The notes below the pieces were generated by a model. That model ran no database searches, was not told the DNA's origin, and saw nothing but the letters and a program-made list of their open reading frames with translations. Made by a program: the position numbers and the translations under genes. Below, one piece after another: positions 27,109-36,606 of a stretch of DNA of 64,000 bases; the first letter of the stretch is position 1, and each line of letters begins with the position of its first letter. The DNA is from Desulfomicrobium orale DSM 12838 (GTDB taxonomy: Bacteria > Desulfobacterota > Desulfovibrionia > Desulfovibrionales > Desulfomicrobiaceae), in the NCBI RefSeq assembly GCF_001553625.1, contig NZ_CP014230.1:1550001-1614000 (forward strand). The letters run 5' to 3'.

Positions 27109-28122
27109 ATGATCCCTGCATTGCAGTCCGACCGACGGACTTTTCTGAAGCGTCTTGCCATGTTGGCCGCCGGAGCGGCTCTGGCTCCGGTTGTGCGGGT
27201 TGTTCCCGCCGCGGCCGGTTCCGGGCGAATCCGGATTCAGGAAGAGCGCATGCTCATGGGAACATTTGTGGGGCTGACGGTGCTGGCCTCATCCCGAATG
27301 CAGGGGGAGGAGGCCGTGGTCCGGGCCTTTGCGGAGATGGAGAGTCAGATTTGCGTATTCGACCGTTTCGACGCGTCCACGCCTCTTTCCATTTTGAACA
27401 GGGAAGGGCGGCTTTGCGATGCGCCCGAAGAGCTTTTGAGTGTTCTGGATTTCAGCGACGGGCTGTTTATGCGAAGCGGCGGGTTGTTCGACGTCACCGT
27501 TGCTCCGGTGGTCAATCTGCTGGCCCGTACGCACGGCGCGCCGGACGAGAACGAACTGCGCGAGGCTCTGGCCCTGGTGGACGCCGGTAGAATGTCCCGC
27601 CGGGACGGGGATATCCGCTTTGGTTCACGGGGCATGGCCGTCACACTGGACGGCGTGGCCAAGGGGCATATCGCCGACCGCGCCGCAGCCGCTTTGGAAA
27701 GGATGGGCATCGATACATATCTGGTGGACGCGGGCGGTGATATCCGTGTGCAGGGCGCGCCGGAAGGCCGTCCCTGGCGCATCGCCATCCAGGATCCGGA
27801 CAAGGGCGGCAACTATCCGGCGGTCATCGAACTGCGCTCGGGAGCCGTAGCCACTTCCGGCGGTTATGAATCCGGCTTCGACAAGGCCGGCACTTCGCAT
27901 CACCTGATCAACCCGGATACGGGCGCGTCGCCCGCATACGTGCGATCTGTCAGTGTCCAGGCTCCCACAGTCATGCAAGCCGACGGGCTGGCCACGGCCT
28001 TGAGTCTCATGCATCCGCGCGAAGCCTTGCGCCTGACGGACTCCCTGCCCGGCCACAGTTGTCTGCTGGTCACATCCAGCGGCGCCCGGCTGGCCTCGGA
28101 CAACTGGGGAATGCGGCTGTAG
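27109..28122 (+). CDS. apbE: FAD:protein FMN transferase
   Basis: A 337-residue ApbE that uses FAD to attach FMN covalently to Thr in RnfG and RnfD. The N-terminus has a twin-arginine-type signal (DRRTFLKRLAMLAAGAAL), so the enzyme acts in the periplasm. ApbE features are VTLDGVAKGHIAD near 178, VDAGGDIRVQG near 204, and SGGYES near 245. I chose ATG 27109 behind GGAGAGAGAGC; ATG 27049 in the same frame is an alternative. It ends the rnf operon, as in other Desulfovibrio-type clusters. Confidence 0.9.
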   Translation: MIPALQSDRRTFLKRLAMLAAGAALAPVVRVVPAAAGSGRIRIQEERMLMGTFVGLTVLASSRMQGEEAVVRAFAEMESQICVFDRFDASTPLSILNREGRLCDAPEELLSVLDFSDGLFMRSGGLFDVTVAPVVNLLARTHGAPDENELREALALVDAGRMSRRDGDIRFGSRGMAVTLDGVAKGHIADRAAAALERMGIDTYLVDAGGDIRVQGAPEGRPWRIAIQDPDKGGNYPAVIELRSGAVATSGGYESGFDKAGTSHHLINPDTGASPAYVRSVSVQAPTVMQADGLATALSLMHPREALRLTDSLPGHSCLLVTSSGARLASDNWGMRL

Positions 28123-28517
28123 GACAGGTGGAGAAAAAAATTTCCGGCAACTCTCCCCAATTGGTTCTGCGGTATTTCTGAACACATCTGCCGAAAGTCT
28201 CCGGCCAACGGTGTGTTTCGGCTGTTCTGTCCGATGCGGCCGCTTCTCTGTCTGTGGGGTGCTGACAGTCCGGGCATGTGGCTGTGGAAGGCATACCTCC
28301 ATTGACGATTTCGGCCGCTTCCAGTCCCTGCCGGATTTGATTTCGCCGCGCGTTCTTTTTCTACTGCCTCCAGAAATGCCATACCGCTTCCATTTGTGAT
28401 GATGCGTGCTTCGCATCGTGGATTTACCATGAGCATTGTTTTTTCCGGGACTCTGTGTCAGCAATGCCCATCACATGACGGTGCATGCCGTTTATACGGA
28501 GAGGAGAGAAAGAGGAA
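28123..28517. other. Intergenic region between apbE and the YdgA-like gene
   Basis: About 395 bases with no credible gene. A 6-bp hairpin GATGCG/CGCATC lies near 28401-28417 without a T run. I see no clear promoter or terminator; the apbE transcript may end here by a Rho-dependent route. Confidence 0.4.
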
Positions 28518-29876
28518 ATGAAGAAGATACTTGTTTTGCTGCTGCTTCTTGTACTGCTCGGGTTTGGAGCCATTTTCGTGTCCGGAAACATGGCCCGGGA
28601 CAGCTATATGGATGCCTTGCGTGATTACAGTCAGGGACCACTCACGTTCGCCAATATCCGGTACGAACGGGGTCTGTTTGTTTCCAAGGCTGCAACCCGC
28701 GTGGTTCTGGCCGACCCGAAAAAGGCGGAAGGGGAGGAATTCGCCCTGATCATGGAACACATATTCCGCCATGGTCCGCTGCCGCTGGAGACCGGCGAGG
28801 AACTGCGTCCGGCTCTGGCGCAGGCGGAGACATTCCTGGCCAGCGCCGCAGACCAGCCGGAAATTTTCCGCAAAATTTTGGCTGAGGCCCCGGCGTTGGA
28901 ACAGATCCGGGCCAAAGCCTGGATCGGCTTGCTGGGGGCAGTTGACGGCGTGATGCAGATGCCGGCCGTTGCCGTTTCTGACGCGGAAAGCGGGATTTCG
29001 TTCGAAATGGAAGCCAGTTCTGTACATTTTTTGCACGACCGGCAAAAGGGAACCCTCACCGGAAATCTGAATTTTCCCGGCTTGCGGGTGCAGGACGAGC
29101 ATGGAAAAAGTGGCCTGAGCGGTCTGAGCTGCACGTTTGACATGCAGGAGGGACTGCCCTGGGTGTATGTGGGCAACTCGACCCTGAAGCTGGCCCATCT
29201 TGAGGTCGCCAGAGAGGAGAAACCGTCCGTCACCTTGAGTGGCCTGCATATGACATCCGAGAGCGGCATCAAGTTCAGCCGGTTGTTCAATGTTCAGAAT
29301 GCGACCCTCGACAGCCTGATGGTCGGGGAAAAGACATACGGGCCCTTTTTTATGGACATGGCGGTACGCAATCTGGATGCTCAGGCCATGAGCGATCTGA
29401 ACAAGCGTCTGCGTGACATGTCCGAACAGAAGGAAATCACGGCGGAAGCGGCTCAGCAGATGGGCGCCTTCGCACAGGATTTTTTCACCAAGATGTTGGC
29501 CGCCGGTCCGGAATTCCAGATTCCCCGCCTCAGTCTGCATACGGATGAGGGCAATGTGGAGGGGCATCTCGATATCCGGCTGGAGGGTTCCGCCGCTCAC
29601 ATAGTCATGACGCCTCACTGGCTGCTGCAACGGCTGGAGGCCCGGGGCGAGATTTCCGCGCAGAACAGCCTGGTCCGGCATATTGTAGCGCGGAGTCTCG
29701 GTGGCGGCATGTCCGAAGAGGAAAATGCGACGCTGATCGACCAGGCTTACGACGCCCAGCTCGGGCCGCTGCTGAGAAAGAATTTCATCGTCAATGACGG
29801 CGAGCGGATCAAAAGCAGGGTGGTCCTGAATCAGGGACGGCTGACCGTGAACGGAAAGGCCATACCACTTTCCTGA
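28518..29876 (+). CDS. DUF945 (YdgA-like) family protein
   Basis: A 452-residue protein with an uncleaved or cleaved hydrophobic N-terminus (MKKILVLLLLLVLLGFGAIF) and a long, mostly beta-structured periplasmic body. The pattern fits the DUF945/YdgA family, whose members are large periplasmic proteins of unknown role. The segment QNSLVRHIVARSLGGGMSEE near residue 390 resembles the family's C-terminal part. I chose ATG 28518 behind AGAGGAA. It appears to be a single gene with its own terminator. Confidence 0.6.
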   Translation: MKKILVLLLLLVLLGFGAIFVSGNMARDSYMDALRDYSQGPLTFANIRYERGLFVSKAATRVVLADPKKAEGEEFALIMEHIFRHGPLPLETGEELRPALAQAETFLASAADQPEIFRKILAEAPALEQIRAKAWIGLLGAVDGVMQMPAVAVSDAESGISFEMEASSVHFLHDRQKGTLTGNLNFPGLRVQDEHGKSGLSGLSCTFDMQEGLPWVYVGNSTLKLAHLEVAREEKPSVTLSGLHMTSESGIKFSRLFNVQNATLDSLMVGEKTYGPFFMDMAVRNLDAQAMSDLNKRLRDMSEQKEITAEAAQQMGAFAQDFFTKMLAAGPEFQIPRLSLHTDEGNVEGHLDIRLEGSAAHIVMTPHWLLQRLEARGEISAQNSLVRHIVARSLGGGMSEEENATLIDQAYDAQLGPLLRKNFIVNDGERIKSRVVLNQGRLTVNGKAIPLS

Positions 29877-29917
29877 TCCGACTGCACGTCGGCGGGATTG
29901 CTCCGTAGTTTTACGGT

Positions 29918-29952
29918 GCGGATTTTTTCGGAAATCCGCGCCGTTTGTTTTT
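29918..29952 (+). terminator. Terminator of the YdgA-like gene
   Basis: GCGGATTT (29918-29925) pairs with AAATCCGC (29932-29939) around a 6-base loop, followed by a T-rich tract (TTTGTTTTT, 29944-29952). It lies 42 bases past the stop. Confidence 0.75.
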
Positions 29953-30153
29953 CGGACGGCGGCAGGCTTTTCCCCAGCGGTGTGTGCCTGTATCCGGTGG
30001 CATTCAGAGGTCCGGTTCAGAATGGAAGATGTTCTGTCATGTGGGGCACCAGAAAACCGGCCGGGCCGCCCGCTGCGGAGCTGCAAACAGGGTATGGCAG
30101 GGGAATGGCAGCGGTTCGGGCGTGACCGGGGATTGCCGATGGCCAGCGGACAC

Positions 30154-30182
30154 AAAAAAGCGCGCGGACTTTGCCCGCGCGC
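30154..30182 (-). terminator. Terminator of the TauE/SafE operon
   Basis: GCGCGCGG (30160-30167) pairs with CCGCGCGC (30175-30182); leftward it is followed by a six-base T run (complement of A 30154-30159). It lies 26 bases past the stop of the last gene. Confidence 0.85.
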
Positions 30183-30207
30183 CGTGTTTTTCCGTGCCGC
30201 TTCGCTA

Positions 30208-30909
30208 TTAATGTCCGCTGATCTTGAGCCCCCAGCCCTCAAAGACGAACAGAATGGCGAACCCGTACCACATGGTGTAGAAAACGTAGAACAGCAGGGA
30301 GAAGATGACGATGCCCATCTTGTCCTTGATGTTCTCCGGCGTCACCTTGTAATAGTTATAGGCCGTCTCCACCACCTTGGCGTTGATGTTCACCGCCACT
30401 TTGGCCTGCTCGAAAGCGTGCTGCTCTTTGAGGGCCTTGTCGAAACCGGCCAGCATGGTGTTCCAGTCATAGAGTATCTGCCGGTCGTCCCTGTTTTCAT
30501 AATTCGGGTATTTGGCCTTCAGTGCCGCACCGTCGTTATGGTACATCGTGTCCGCGTCATCCAGGCTGGCGCTCAGGATGCCTGCGTAGTCGCCGCTGAC
30601 GGTCAGATCCCTGCCGCTGGCTTCAGCCATGCCGCCCGCCTTGGTGATCAGGGCCGCACTGTCCGCAGCCTGGCTTTCGTTCTCCATTCTGATCTTGGCA
30701 TTGATCTGATACCCGGCGACGGACTTGGCCTCTTCCCGCAGGTCATCCACATAGTAGGCCGAACCTTTGGAAATGGAGTTGTACAGGTTGTCCAGATAGG
30801 CCATGGCGTTGTGTCCGTCGAAAATGGGCTGGAACATGGCGAAAAGCACGATGAAAAAAATCACGAGCAGGACGCTGCCGCCGGTGAATTCCTTTTTGTT
30901 ATGTACCAT
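30208..30909 (-). CDS. Membrane-anchored protein of unknown function next to TauE/SafE
   Basis: A 233-residue protein with one hydrophobic helix near the N-terminus (SVLLVIFFIVLFAMF, residues 12-26) and one near the C-terminus (IVIFSLLFYVFYTMWYGFAI, about 200-220). Between them is a soluble domain of about 165 residues that would lie outside the cytoplasm. There are no cysteines and no recognised domain. It starts 4 bases after the TauE/SafE stop, so the two are translationally linked and may form a complex. Confidence 0.65.
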   Translation of the reverse strand: MVHNKKEFTGGSVLLVIFFIVLFAMFQPIFDGHNAMAYLDNLYNSISKGSAYYVDDLREEAKSVAGYQINAKIRMENESQAADSAALITKAGGMAEASGRDLTVSGDYAGILSASLDDADTMYHNDGAALKAKYPNYENRDDRQILYDWNTMLAGFDKALKEQHAFEQAKVAVNINAKVVETAYNYYKVTPENIKDKMGIVIFSLLFYVFYTMWYGFAILFVFEGWGLKISGH

Positions 30910-30913
30910 GATT

Positions 30914-32191
30914 CTACGCCTCCCCTTTCAACACCTTGATGTTTTTGAAAAACGCGCTGAAAACCCAAAGTCCGAACAAGGTGATGACGATGAAAAACAG
31001 ATACATGCCGATCTTGTCCATCATTTTGGTCGCGCCAAGCCACGTTTCGGGCAGGTAGCCCATGGAAACCAGTTTCTTGGGCAGGGCGAAGAACCGGTTC
31101 ACGAAACCGGCCATGACCGACAGGGCGAAGAATCCGCGAATGGTGATGCCCGGTACGACCTTGGTCACCAGCGCGCCGATCTGGATGCCCAGAAGAGAGC
31201 CCAGCAGCATGCCCATGGCCAGCGTGTAGAAGATGAAGCCGTAGATGGCGTACTGCGTTATGGCGCCATACCCGGCCGTGAAGACGATCTGGAAAATATC
31301 CGTACCCACGGTGGTCAGGGACGAAACTCCCAGCACATAGACAAAGATGGGGAAGGTCAGGAAGCCGCCGCCGACGCCCATGATTCCCGCAGCCATACCC
31401 ACCAGGGCGCCGGAAAGCACGAGGAACAGCCAGGAGATCTTCCGGCCTCCGGGGATGAGCCCCTGGTCGAACGTGACCATTGGCGGCAGGTTCACGGCCT
31501 GGAGCTTCCGGGCCAGGCCGGTCATGGCCGCGCCTTCCTTCGTGTCGTGTCCACCGGCCGCTTTTCCGGCTTTCTTGGCATTGAAATAGTCGAACATGCC
31601 GTAGAAACCGAGGAAGCCCAGCATGACCGTGTACACGGTGGTGATGAAGGCGTCGCTCAAGACCGGGTTGATGTTGTACAGAGCGCGGTTGATACCCGCA
31701 CCCACAGTAGTGCCGATGATGGCGCCGATCAGGAAGACCAGGGCCAGAGGTACGGAGACGTTGCCCATCTTGCGGTGCAGAACGCTGCCCATGATGGCCT
31801 TGGCGAAAATGTGGAAGAGGTCTGTGCCTACGGCCAGGATGCCCTTGACTCCTGCGCTCATCAGGGCCGGGGCGATGATGAACCCGCCGCCCGCGCCGAT
31901 ACATCCGGATATGAGTCCCGCACCCACGCCGATGAAGATGGAAACACAGAAAATATACATGCTGTAATAGGATGGGCTGTAGGCTTCCTTGCCGCCGATG
32001 GTGGCCGGCAGCGCCTGCCCGATTTCGTCGGCGAAAGCCCAGCCTCCCAGAATGACCGGGAGCAGCAGCAGAGCCAAAAGCCAGATCCGTTTCCTGTCGC
32101 CCAGAATGACCCGTGCGTTCTCTACCTCCCACCGGGCGAAGGCGCGTGAGCCCTCCACCATGAATGCGCCCCATGTTTTGAAGAATTCCAT
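30914..32191 (-). CDS. TauE/SafE family sulfite exporter-like transporter
   Basis: A 425-residue inner-membrane protein with two TauE/SafE repeats, each opening with a glycine-rich segment: LISGCIGAGGGFIIAPAL near residue 93 and MAAGIMGVGGGFLTFPIF near 265. Family members move sulfonates, sulfite or related anions. In a sulfite reducer, import or export of sulfite or another sulfur anion is an attractive guess but not shown. I chose ATG 32191 behind AAGGAGG; upstream lies the pseudo-receiver gene. The protein is longer than the usual 250 residues because of an N-terminal extension and a loop near residue 215. Confidence 0.85.
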   Translation of the reverse strand: MEFFKTWGAFMVEGSRAFARWEVENARVILGDRKRIWLLALLLLPVILGGWAFADEIGQALPATIGGKEAYSPSYYSMYIFCVSIFIGVGAGLISGCIGAGGGFIIAPALMSAGVKGILAVGTDLFHIFAKAIMGSVLHRKMGNVSVPLALVFLIGAIIGTTVGAGINRALYNINPVLSDAFITTVYTVMLGFLGFYGMFDYFNAKKAGKAAGGHDTKEGAAMTGLARKLQAVNLPPMVTFDQGLIPGGRKISWLFLVLSGALVGMAAGIMGVGGGFLTFPIFVYVLGVSSLTTVGTDIFQIVFTAGYGAITQYAIYGFIFYTLAMGMLLGSLLGIQIGALVTKVVPGITIRGFFALSVMAGFVNRFFALPKKLVSMGYLPETWLGATKMMDKIGMYLFFIVITLFGLWVFSAFFKNIKVLKGEA

Positions 32192-32280
32192 ACTTCTCAC
32201 CGCCTCCTTTTGGTTTTCCGTTGCTTGAGACCTGAATGCCCGCATGTCCTCTGTCCGGCCAGCGCTCCCGGCGTCACCTC

Positions 32281-32703
32281 CTAAGTGCTGCGGCTGGCCA
32301 TCTCACGAGTCCGGGCATCGATGATTTTCTCCTCATGCCGGCGTTTTTTCTCCGCCGCCTCGCGGATTTTCGCCGCCAGTTCCACCGGGCCGCCATCTTT
32401 CATCAGGTAGTCGGCGGCACCCAGGCGCATGCCTTCGACGGCCCATTCCATGGACGAGGTTTCCGTCAGCATGAGCACTTCCACCAGGGGATATCGTGCC
32501 TTGATGCTCCGCAGCAGGTCCATGGACTGCCCGCCGGAATCGTCCACCTCCAGAATGACCACTTCGATTTCGCCGTGGCGGGCCAGAATACGCATGGCGT
32601 CCTGGCCGTTGTCCGTATGGAGCAGCTCCACCGGCCATGCCTCCAGACTTTTTTCGATGGGTTCCATGAACCGGATGTCGCTGTGGATCAGCAGCACGCT
32701 CAT
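32281..32703 (-). CDS. Single-domain receiver with Glu at the phosphoacceptor position
   Basis: A 140-residue CheY-like protein without an output domain. Only one acidic residue (D9) stands in the metal pocket, and the strand-3 site reads VVILEVDDSGG, placing E52 where Asp is phosphorylated. The switch Thr (T80) and Lys (K102) are kept. Either it mimics the phosphorylated state or a nearby Asp (D54/D55) is used. The tail is basic and helical. A ribosome site AAGGGGAG precedes ATG 32703. It is the first gene of the operon with the TauE/SafE transporter, behind a sigma-54 promoter. Confidence 0.75.
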   Translation of the reverse strand: MSVLLIHSDIRFMEPIEKSLEAWPVELLHTDNGQDAMRILARHGEIEVVILEVDDSGGQSMDLLRSIKARYPLVEVLMLTETSSMEWAVEGMRLGAADYLMKDGGPVELAAKIREAAEKKRRHEEKIIDARTREMASRST

Positions 32704-33225
32704 TTCACGCTCCCCTTGGCCGGACACGATGACTTCCTGACCGTAAAAGGCAATGGACGTGCCAGAATAGCCATCGGTTATGTTTCTGGGACTATGGAAA
32801 TGGAGGAGGGTATCTCTGTAACACTTTGATTTATTTTGGCTAAAGATAATCCAGTCAGAGAAGAAAAACCGTGGGTATGGAAAATGGGTATGCCGGATGA
32901 GCTCGCAGAGAAAAAATCGGGGCGTTTCTCCCCATACGGGAAAAACACCCCGCGCATAAGCGGATGAATTTAGTATCTTGAAATATAAAGATAAATGTGG
33001 ATTCATGTCTGCTGATGGGGAATTTTTACCCGGAAAGGGCATCCACAAAATCAAAGGATGCAGGCGCCCGGTGAGCTTTTCATGGCCGCGTTTCAAAAAG
33101 ATCCGGAGAGTGCGGCCGGCCGGAAATTTCGGTATTTTCTGACCCGGCGGTCTTTTCTTCGGAGGATAATGTGTTTATCTGGCCCATCTGGTGGCTTTCC
33201 GAAACCCCGAACCAAGGATATGCAC
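32704..33225. other. Intergenic region between divergent operons
   Basis: About 520 bases, A/T-rich in the middle. It holds the leftward sigma-54 promoter at 32749-32764. An imperfect hairpin, CGGGG(c)GTTT at 32918-32927 with AAAC(a)CCCCG at 32943-32952, is followed by no T run. CTTGAAA at 32977-32983 could be a heat-shock or housekeeping -35 element for hslV, but no good -10 was found. No gene is credible here. Confidence 0.5.
32749..32764 (-). promoter_or_regulatory. Sigma-54 promoter of the pseudo-receiver/TauE operon
   Basis: Read leftward the site is TGGCACGTCCATTGCC. It matches the sigma-54 consensus (TGGCACG, four bases, TTGC) with the required ten bases between GG and GC. The predicted start would leave a leader of about 35 bases before ATG 32703. 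Confidence 0.75.
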
Positions 33226-33774
33226 ATGCAGGAAATACGCGGAACGACCATTCTGGCCGTCAAGGATGAACACGGCGTGGCCCTGGCCGGAGACGGACAG
33301 GTCACTCTGGGGCAGGCCATTGCCATCAAGCACGGCGCTCGCAAGGTCCGGCGTCTGTACCGTGACCGGATTGTCTGCGGATTCGCCGGATCCACGGCGG
33401 ACGCGTTCACGCTTTTTGAAAAATTCGAGGCCAAGCTGGAGGAGTTCGGCGGCAATCTGGTCCGGGCCAGCGTGGAACTGGCCAAGGACTGGCGCAGCGA
33501 TAAATATCTGCGGCGTCTGGAGGCCATGCTGCTGGTGGCCGACGCTGAAACCATCCTGATAATCAGCGGCACCGGAGACGTCATCGAGCCCGACGACGGC
33601 GTGGCGGCCATCGGCTCCGGTGGACCTTACGCCCTGGCCGCGGCCCGCGCCCTGCGCCGGCATACGGAGCTTCCGGCCGGAGAGATCGTACGCGACGCCA
33701 TGGCCATTGCGGCGGAGATCTGCGTGTACACCAACGACCACATCATTTTTGAAACCGTAACCAGGAACGCCTGA
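33226..33774 (+). CDS. hslV: ATP-dependent protease peptidase subunit HslV
   Basis: The peptidase subunit of the HslVU (ClpQY) proteasome-like protease. After processing, the N-terminal Thr of [19 protein letters not shown] would be the nucleophile. I chose ATG 33226 ([10 protein letters not shown]) because AAGGA lies about seven bases upstream and the 182-residue length fits; ATG 33220 and a longer frame are possible but would leave an unusual propeptide. The stop overlaps the hslU start by one base. Confidence 0.93.
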   Translation: MQEIRGTTILAVKDEHGVALAGDGQVTLGQAIAIKHGARKVRRLYRDRIVCGFAGSTADAFTLFEKFEAKLEEFGGNLVRASVELAKDWRSDKYLRRLEAMLLVADAETILIISGTGDVIEPDDGVAAIGSGGPYALAAARALRRHTELPAGEIVRDAMAIAAEICVYTNDHIIFETVTRNA

Positions 33775-35117
33775 TGAATACCCTGACTCCGAAGCAGATC
33801 GTAGCCGAGCTGGACAAATACATCGTCGGACAGACCGAGGCCAAGCGCATGGTGGCCATCGCCCTCAGAAACCGCTGGCGGCGTCGCCAGCTGGATCCGG
33901 AACTGGCCGAGGAGATCGCGCCCAAGAATATACTCATGATCGGCCCCACGGGCGTGGGCAAGACGGAAATCGCACGCCGTCTGGCCCGGCTGGCTGGTTC
34001 ACCCTTCATCAAGGTGGAGGCCACCAAGTTCACCGAGGTGGGCTATGTGGGCCGGGACGTGGAGTCCATCATCCGGGATCTGATGGAGATCGGCGTGAAT
34101 CTGGTCCGGCAGGAAGAGGAAGCCTCCGTGCGCGTCCGGGCCGAGGCCTCGGCCGAGGAACGCCTGCTGGACATCCTGCTGCCGACCAAGCCGCTGGAAT
34201 CCGGCAGTGTGGAATACGTGGGGCCGGAGTCGTCCTCTTCCGACGCCACCCGGGAAAAACTGCGCCAGTTGTGGCGCGCGGGCAAGCTGGACGATCGCAT
34301 GGTGGAGGTGGAAGTCTCCGTGCCGGGCGGCGGCATGCAGGCCATGGGCATTCCGGGCATGGAAGGCATGGAAATGCAGATGCAGGACATGTTTTCCAAG
34401 GTTTTCCCCAAGCGCAAGAAAACCAAGAAGGTACGGGTCAAAAACGCCTACGAGATTCTGATCCAGTCCGAGTGCGAGCGCCTCATCGACATGGACAAGG
34501 TGCATGAGATCGCCCGCGAGCGGGTGCAGGAATCGGGCATCGTTTTTCTGGACGAAATCGACAAGATTTGTGGAGGCGGAGGATCGGGCAAGGCCGACGT
34601 GTCTCGCGAGGGCGTTCAGCGCGACCTCTTGCCCATCGTGGAGGGCTCCACGGTGAACACCAAGTACGGCATGATCCGCACGGATCACATCCTGTTCATC
34701 GCGGCCGGGGCCTTTCACATGTCCAAACCCTCGGATCTGGTGCCGGAGCTGCAGGGCCGCTTTCCTCTGCGGGTGGAGCTTTCGGCCCTGACCCAGGAGG
34801 ATTTCTACCGCATTCTGACCGAACCCAAAAACGCCCTCACCGTGCAGTACACCGCCCTGCTGGGCACGGAAGGCGTGCAGGTGGAATACGCGGACGAAGG
34901 GCTGCGCGAAATCGCCCGCTTCGCCCAGAAGATCAACGAGGAAACGGAGAATATCGGCGCACGGCGGCTGTACACCATCATGGAACGCATTGTCGCGGAC
35001 TTGTCTTTCGACGCGCCGGACATGTCCGCCGAATCGGTGCGCATCGACCGGGATTATGTGGCCGCGGCCCTGCAGGACGTGCAGGAAGACCGGGATCTGA
35101 CCCGCTATATTCTTTAG
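33774..35117 (+). CDS. hslU: HslU ATPase subunit
   Basis: The AAA+ unfoldase that feeds HslV, 447 residues. Walker A is [16 protein letters not shown] near residue 60; Walker B is [11 protein letters not shown] near 255, followed by the conserved [15 protein letters not shown]. The inserted I domain spans about 110-240 and carries a Met-rich stretch ([20 protein letters not shown]). It starts on the hslV stop codon, so the two are translationally coupled. Confidence 0.95.
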   Translation: MNTLTPKQIVAELDKYIVGQTEAKRMVAIALRNRWRRRQLDPELAEEIAPKNILMIGPTGVGKTEIARRLARLAGSPFIKVEATKFTEVGYVGRDVESIIRDLMEIGVNLVRQEEEASVRVRAEASAEERLLDILLPTKPLESGSVEYVGPESSSSDATREKLRQLWRAGKLDDRMVEVEVSVPGGGMQAMGIPGMEGMEMQMQDMFSKVFPKRKKTKKVRVKNAYEILIQSECERLIDMDKVHEIARERVQESGIVFLDEIDKICGGGGSGKADVSREGVQRDLLPIVEGSTVNTKYGMIRTDHILFIAAGAFHMSKPSDLVPELQGRFPLRVELSALTQEDFYRILTEPKNALTVQYTALLGTEGVQVEYADEGLREIARFAQKINEETENIGARRLYTIMERIVADLSFDAPDMSAESVRIDRDYVAAALQDVQEDRDLTRYIL

Positions 35118-35157
35118 GCGCCGGACAACGTACATCATTCAACCAGACGGGGAGAGC

Positions 35158-36039
35158 ATGAACCACGAAGCATTCAGAGCGTCCATCCTGCTGGAGGCCC
35201 TGCCGTACATCCGCGAATTCTACGGTCAGACCGTGGTCATCAAATACGGCGGACACGCCATGAAGGATGAGGCCCTGCGCCGGGGATTCGCCCTGAACAT
35301 TCAGCTTCTGCGCTATATCGGGGTCAATCCGGTCATCGTGCACGGCGGCGGACCGCAGATCGGGAAGATGCTCGAACAGCTCGGCATTGTCTCGGAATTC
35401 CGCCAGGGCCTGCGCGTGACCGACGACGCCACCATGGACGTGGTGGAGATGGTGCTGGTGGGCAAGGTCAACAAGGAGATCGTGAACCTGATCAATGTCC
35501 AGGGCGGCAAGGCCGTGGGGCTGTCCGGCAAGGACGGCAATCTGATCCGGGCGCAGAAGCTGGAGATGGCCGTGGAGCGGGCCGACGCACCGCCGGAAAT
35601 CATCGATCTGGGCAAGGTCGGCGAAGTGGCGGCCGTGGACATCGGCCTCATCGATTCCCTGCAGCGTTCCGGCTTCGTGCCGGTCATCGCCCCCGTAGGG
35701 GTGGACGACGACGGCAGCACCTACAACATCAACGCCGACTCCGTGGCCAGCGCCGTGGCCGTGGCCCTGGGCGCCAAAAAGCTCATCCTGCTCACGGACG
35801 TGCCGGGCGTGCTGGACAAAAAGGGTGAGCTCGTCTCGTCCATGACCCTGCATCAGGCCGTGCGCGCCCTGGAGCAGGGTGTGATCACCGGAGGCATGAT
35901 CCCCAAGATCAAATGCTGCCTGGAAGCCGTGGACGGCGGCGTGGGCAAGGCGCACATTCTGGACGGCCGGGTGGAAAACGTGATCCTTCTGGAAATGTTC
36001 ACACAGGGCGGCGTGGGCTCGGAGATCACGCGGAAGTAG
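35158..36039 (+). CDS. argB: Acetylglutamate kinase
   Basis: Phosphorylates N-acetylglutamate in arginine synthesis. The 293-residue amino-acid-kinase-fold protein shows [12 protein letters not shown] near residue 24, [12 protein letters not shown] near 60, and the C-terminal [17 protein letters not shown]. The N-terminal extension before the kinase core is typical of hexameric, arginine-inhibited enzymes, but inhibition is only inferred. It follows hslU after 40 bases with GGGGAGAGC before the ATG and ends at a strong terminator. Confidence 0.94.
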   Translation: MNHEAFRASILLEALPYIREFYGQTVVIKYGGHAMKDEALRRGFALNIQLLRYIGVNPVIVHGGGPQIGKMLEQLGIVSEFRQGLRVTDDATMDVVEMVLVGKVNKEIVNLINVQGGKAVGLSGKDGNLIRAQKLEMAVERADAPPEIIDLGKVGEVAAVDIGLIDSLQRSGFVPVIAPVGVDDDGSTYNINADSVASAVAVALGAKKLILLTDVPGVLDKKGELVSSMTLHQAVRALEQGVITGGMIPKIKCCLEAVDGGVGKAHILDGRVENVILLEMFTQGGVGSEITRK

Positions 36040-36054
36040 CCGCTCATTGTACGC

Positions 36055-36087
36055 AAAAAGCCCCGGCCGAAAATCCGGGGCTTTTTT
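36055..36087. terminator. Bidirectional terminator between argB and purE
   Basis: GCCCCGG (36060-36066) pairs with CCGGGGC (36075-36081), flanked by A5 on the left and T6 on the right. It can stop hslV-hslU-argB rightward and the lptD-mutL-purD-purE run leftward. Confidence 0.9.
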
Positions 36088-36123
36088 GTCGCCGTGACGG
36101 CCGGAGCCGAGAGAGTCTTGCCG

Positions 36124-36606
36124 TCAGAGAGAAGCCGCATCCGTCTCCACCTGGGCACGCATGGCCGCCCGCTCCGCATCGATGCGCCGGGCCAGATCCG
36201 GGTCGTTCAGGGCCAGAATCTGGGCGGCCAGCCATGCGGCGTTGCGCGCACCGACCTTGTCCAGAGCCAGAGTTCCTACGGGAAAACCGGGCGGCATCTG
36301 GACGGTGGCCAGCAGCGCGTCCAGCCCGGAGAGGGAAGAGGCGGTGACCGGAATGCCCAGGACCGGGCGGATGGTCTGGGCCGCCACAGCTCCGGCCAGG
36401 TGGGCGGCCAGACCCGCGGCACAGATGAAGACCTGCACTCCGTCTTTCTCGAGCTCGCGTACCAGACGGCTGGTCCGCTCCGGGGTCCGATGGGCCGAGG
36501 TCACGGTGAAGACGTGGCTGATGCCCAGTTTTTCCAGCACTTCCACGCAGGGCCGGATCACGCCCTCGTCGGATTTGCTGCCCATGAATACCGCGACCTG
36601 CGTCAT
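36124..36606 (-). CDS. purE: N5-carboxyaminoimidazole ribonucleotide mutase
   Basis: A class I PurE acting in purine synthesis, converting N5-CAIR to CAIR. The 160-residue protein has the nucleotide loop MGSKSDEGV at the N-terminus, SAHRTPERT near 37, and the GLAAHLAGAVAAQT region near 70. No purK is next to it. Its start overlaps the purD stop by 4 bases, so it is the last gene of the leftward run. Confidence 0.93.
   Translation of the reverse strand: MTQVAVFMGSKSDEGVIRPCVEVLEKLGISHVFTVTSAHRTPERTSRLVRELEKDGVQVFICAAGLAAHLAGAVAAQTIRPVLGIPVTASSLSGLDALLATVQMPPGFPVGTLALDKVGARNAAWLAAQILALNDPDLARRIDAERAAMRAQVETDAASL

Larger units (their letters stand above)
29877..30207. other. Intergenic region holding two terminators
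   Basis: About 330 bases between convergent genes. It holds the rightward terminator at 29918-29952 and the leftward terminator at 30154-30182. Nothing else is evident in the roughly 200 bases between them. Confidence 0.6.
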
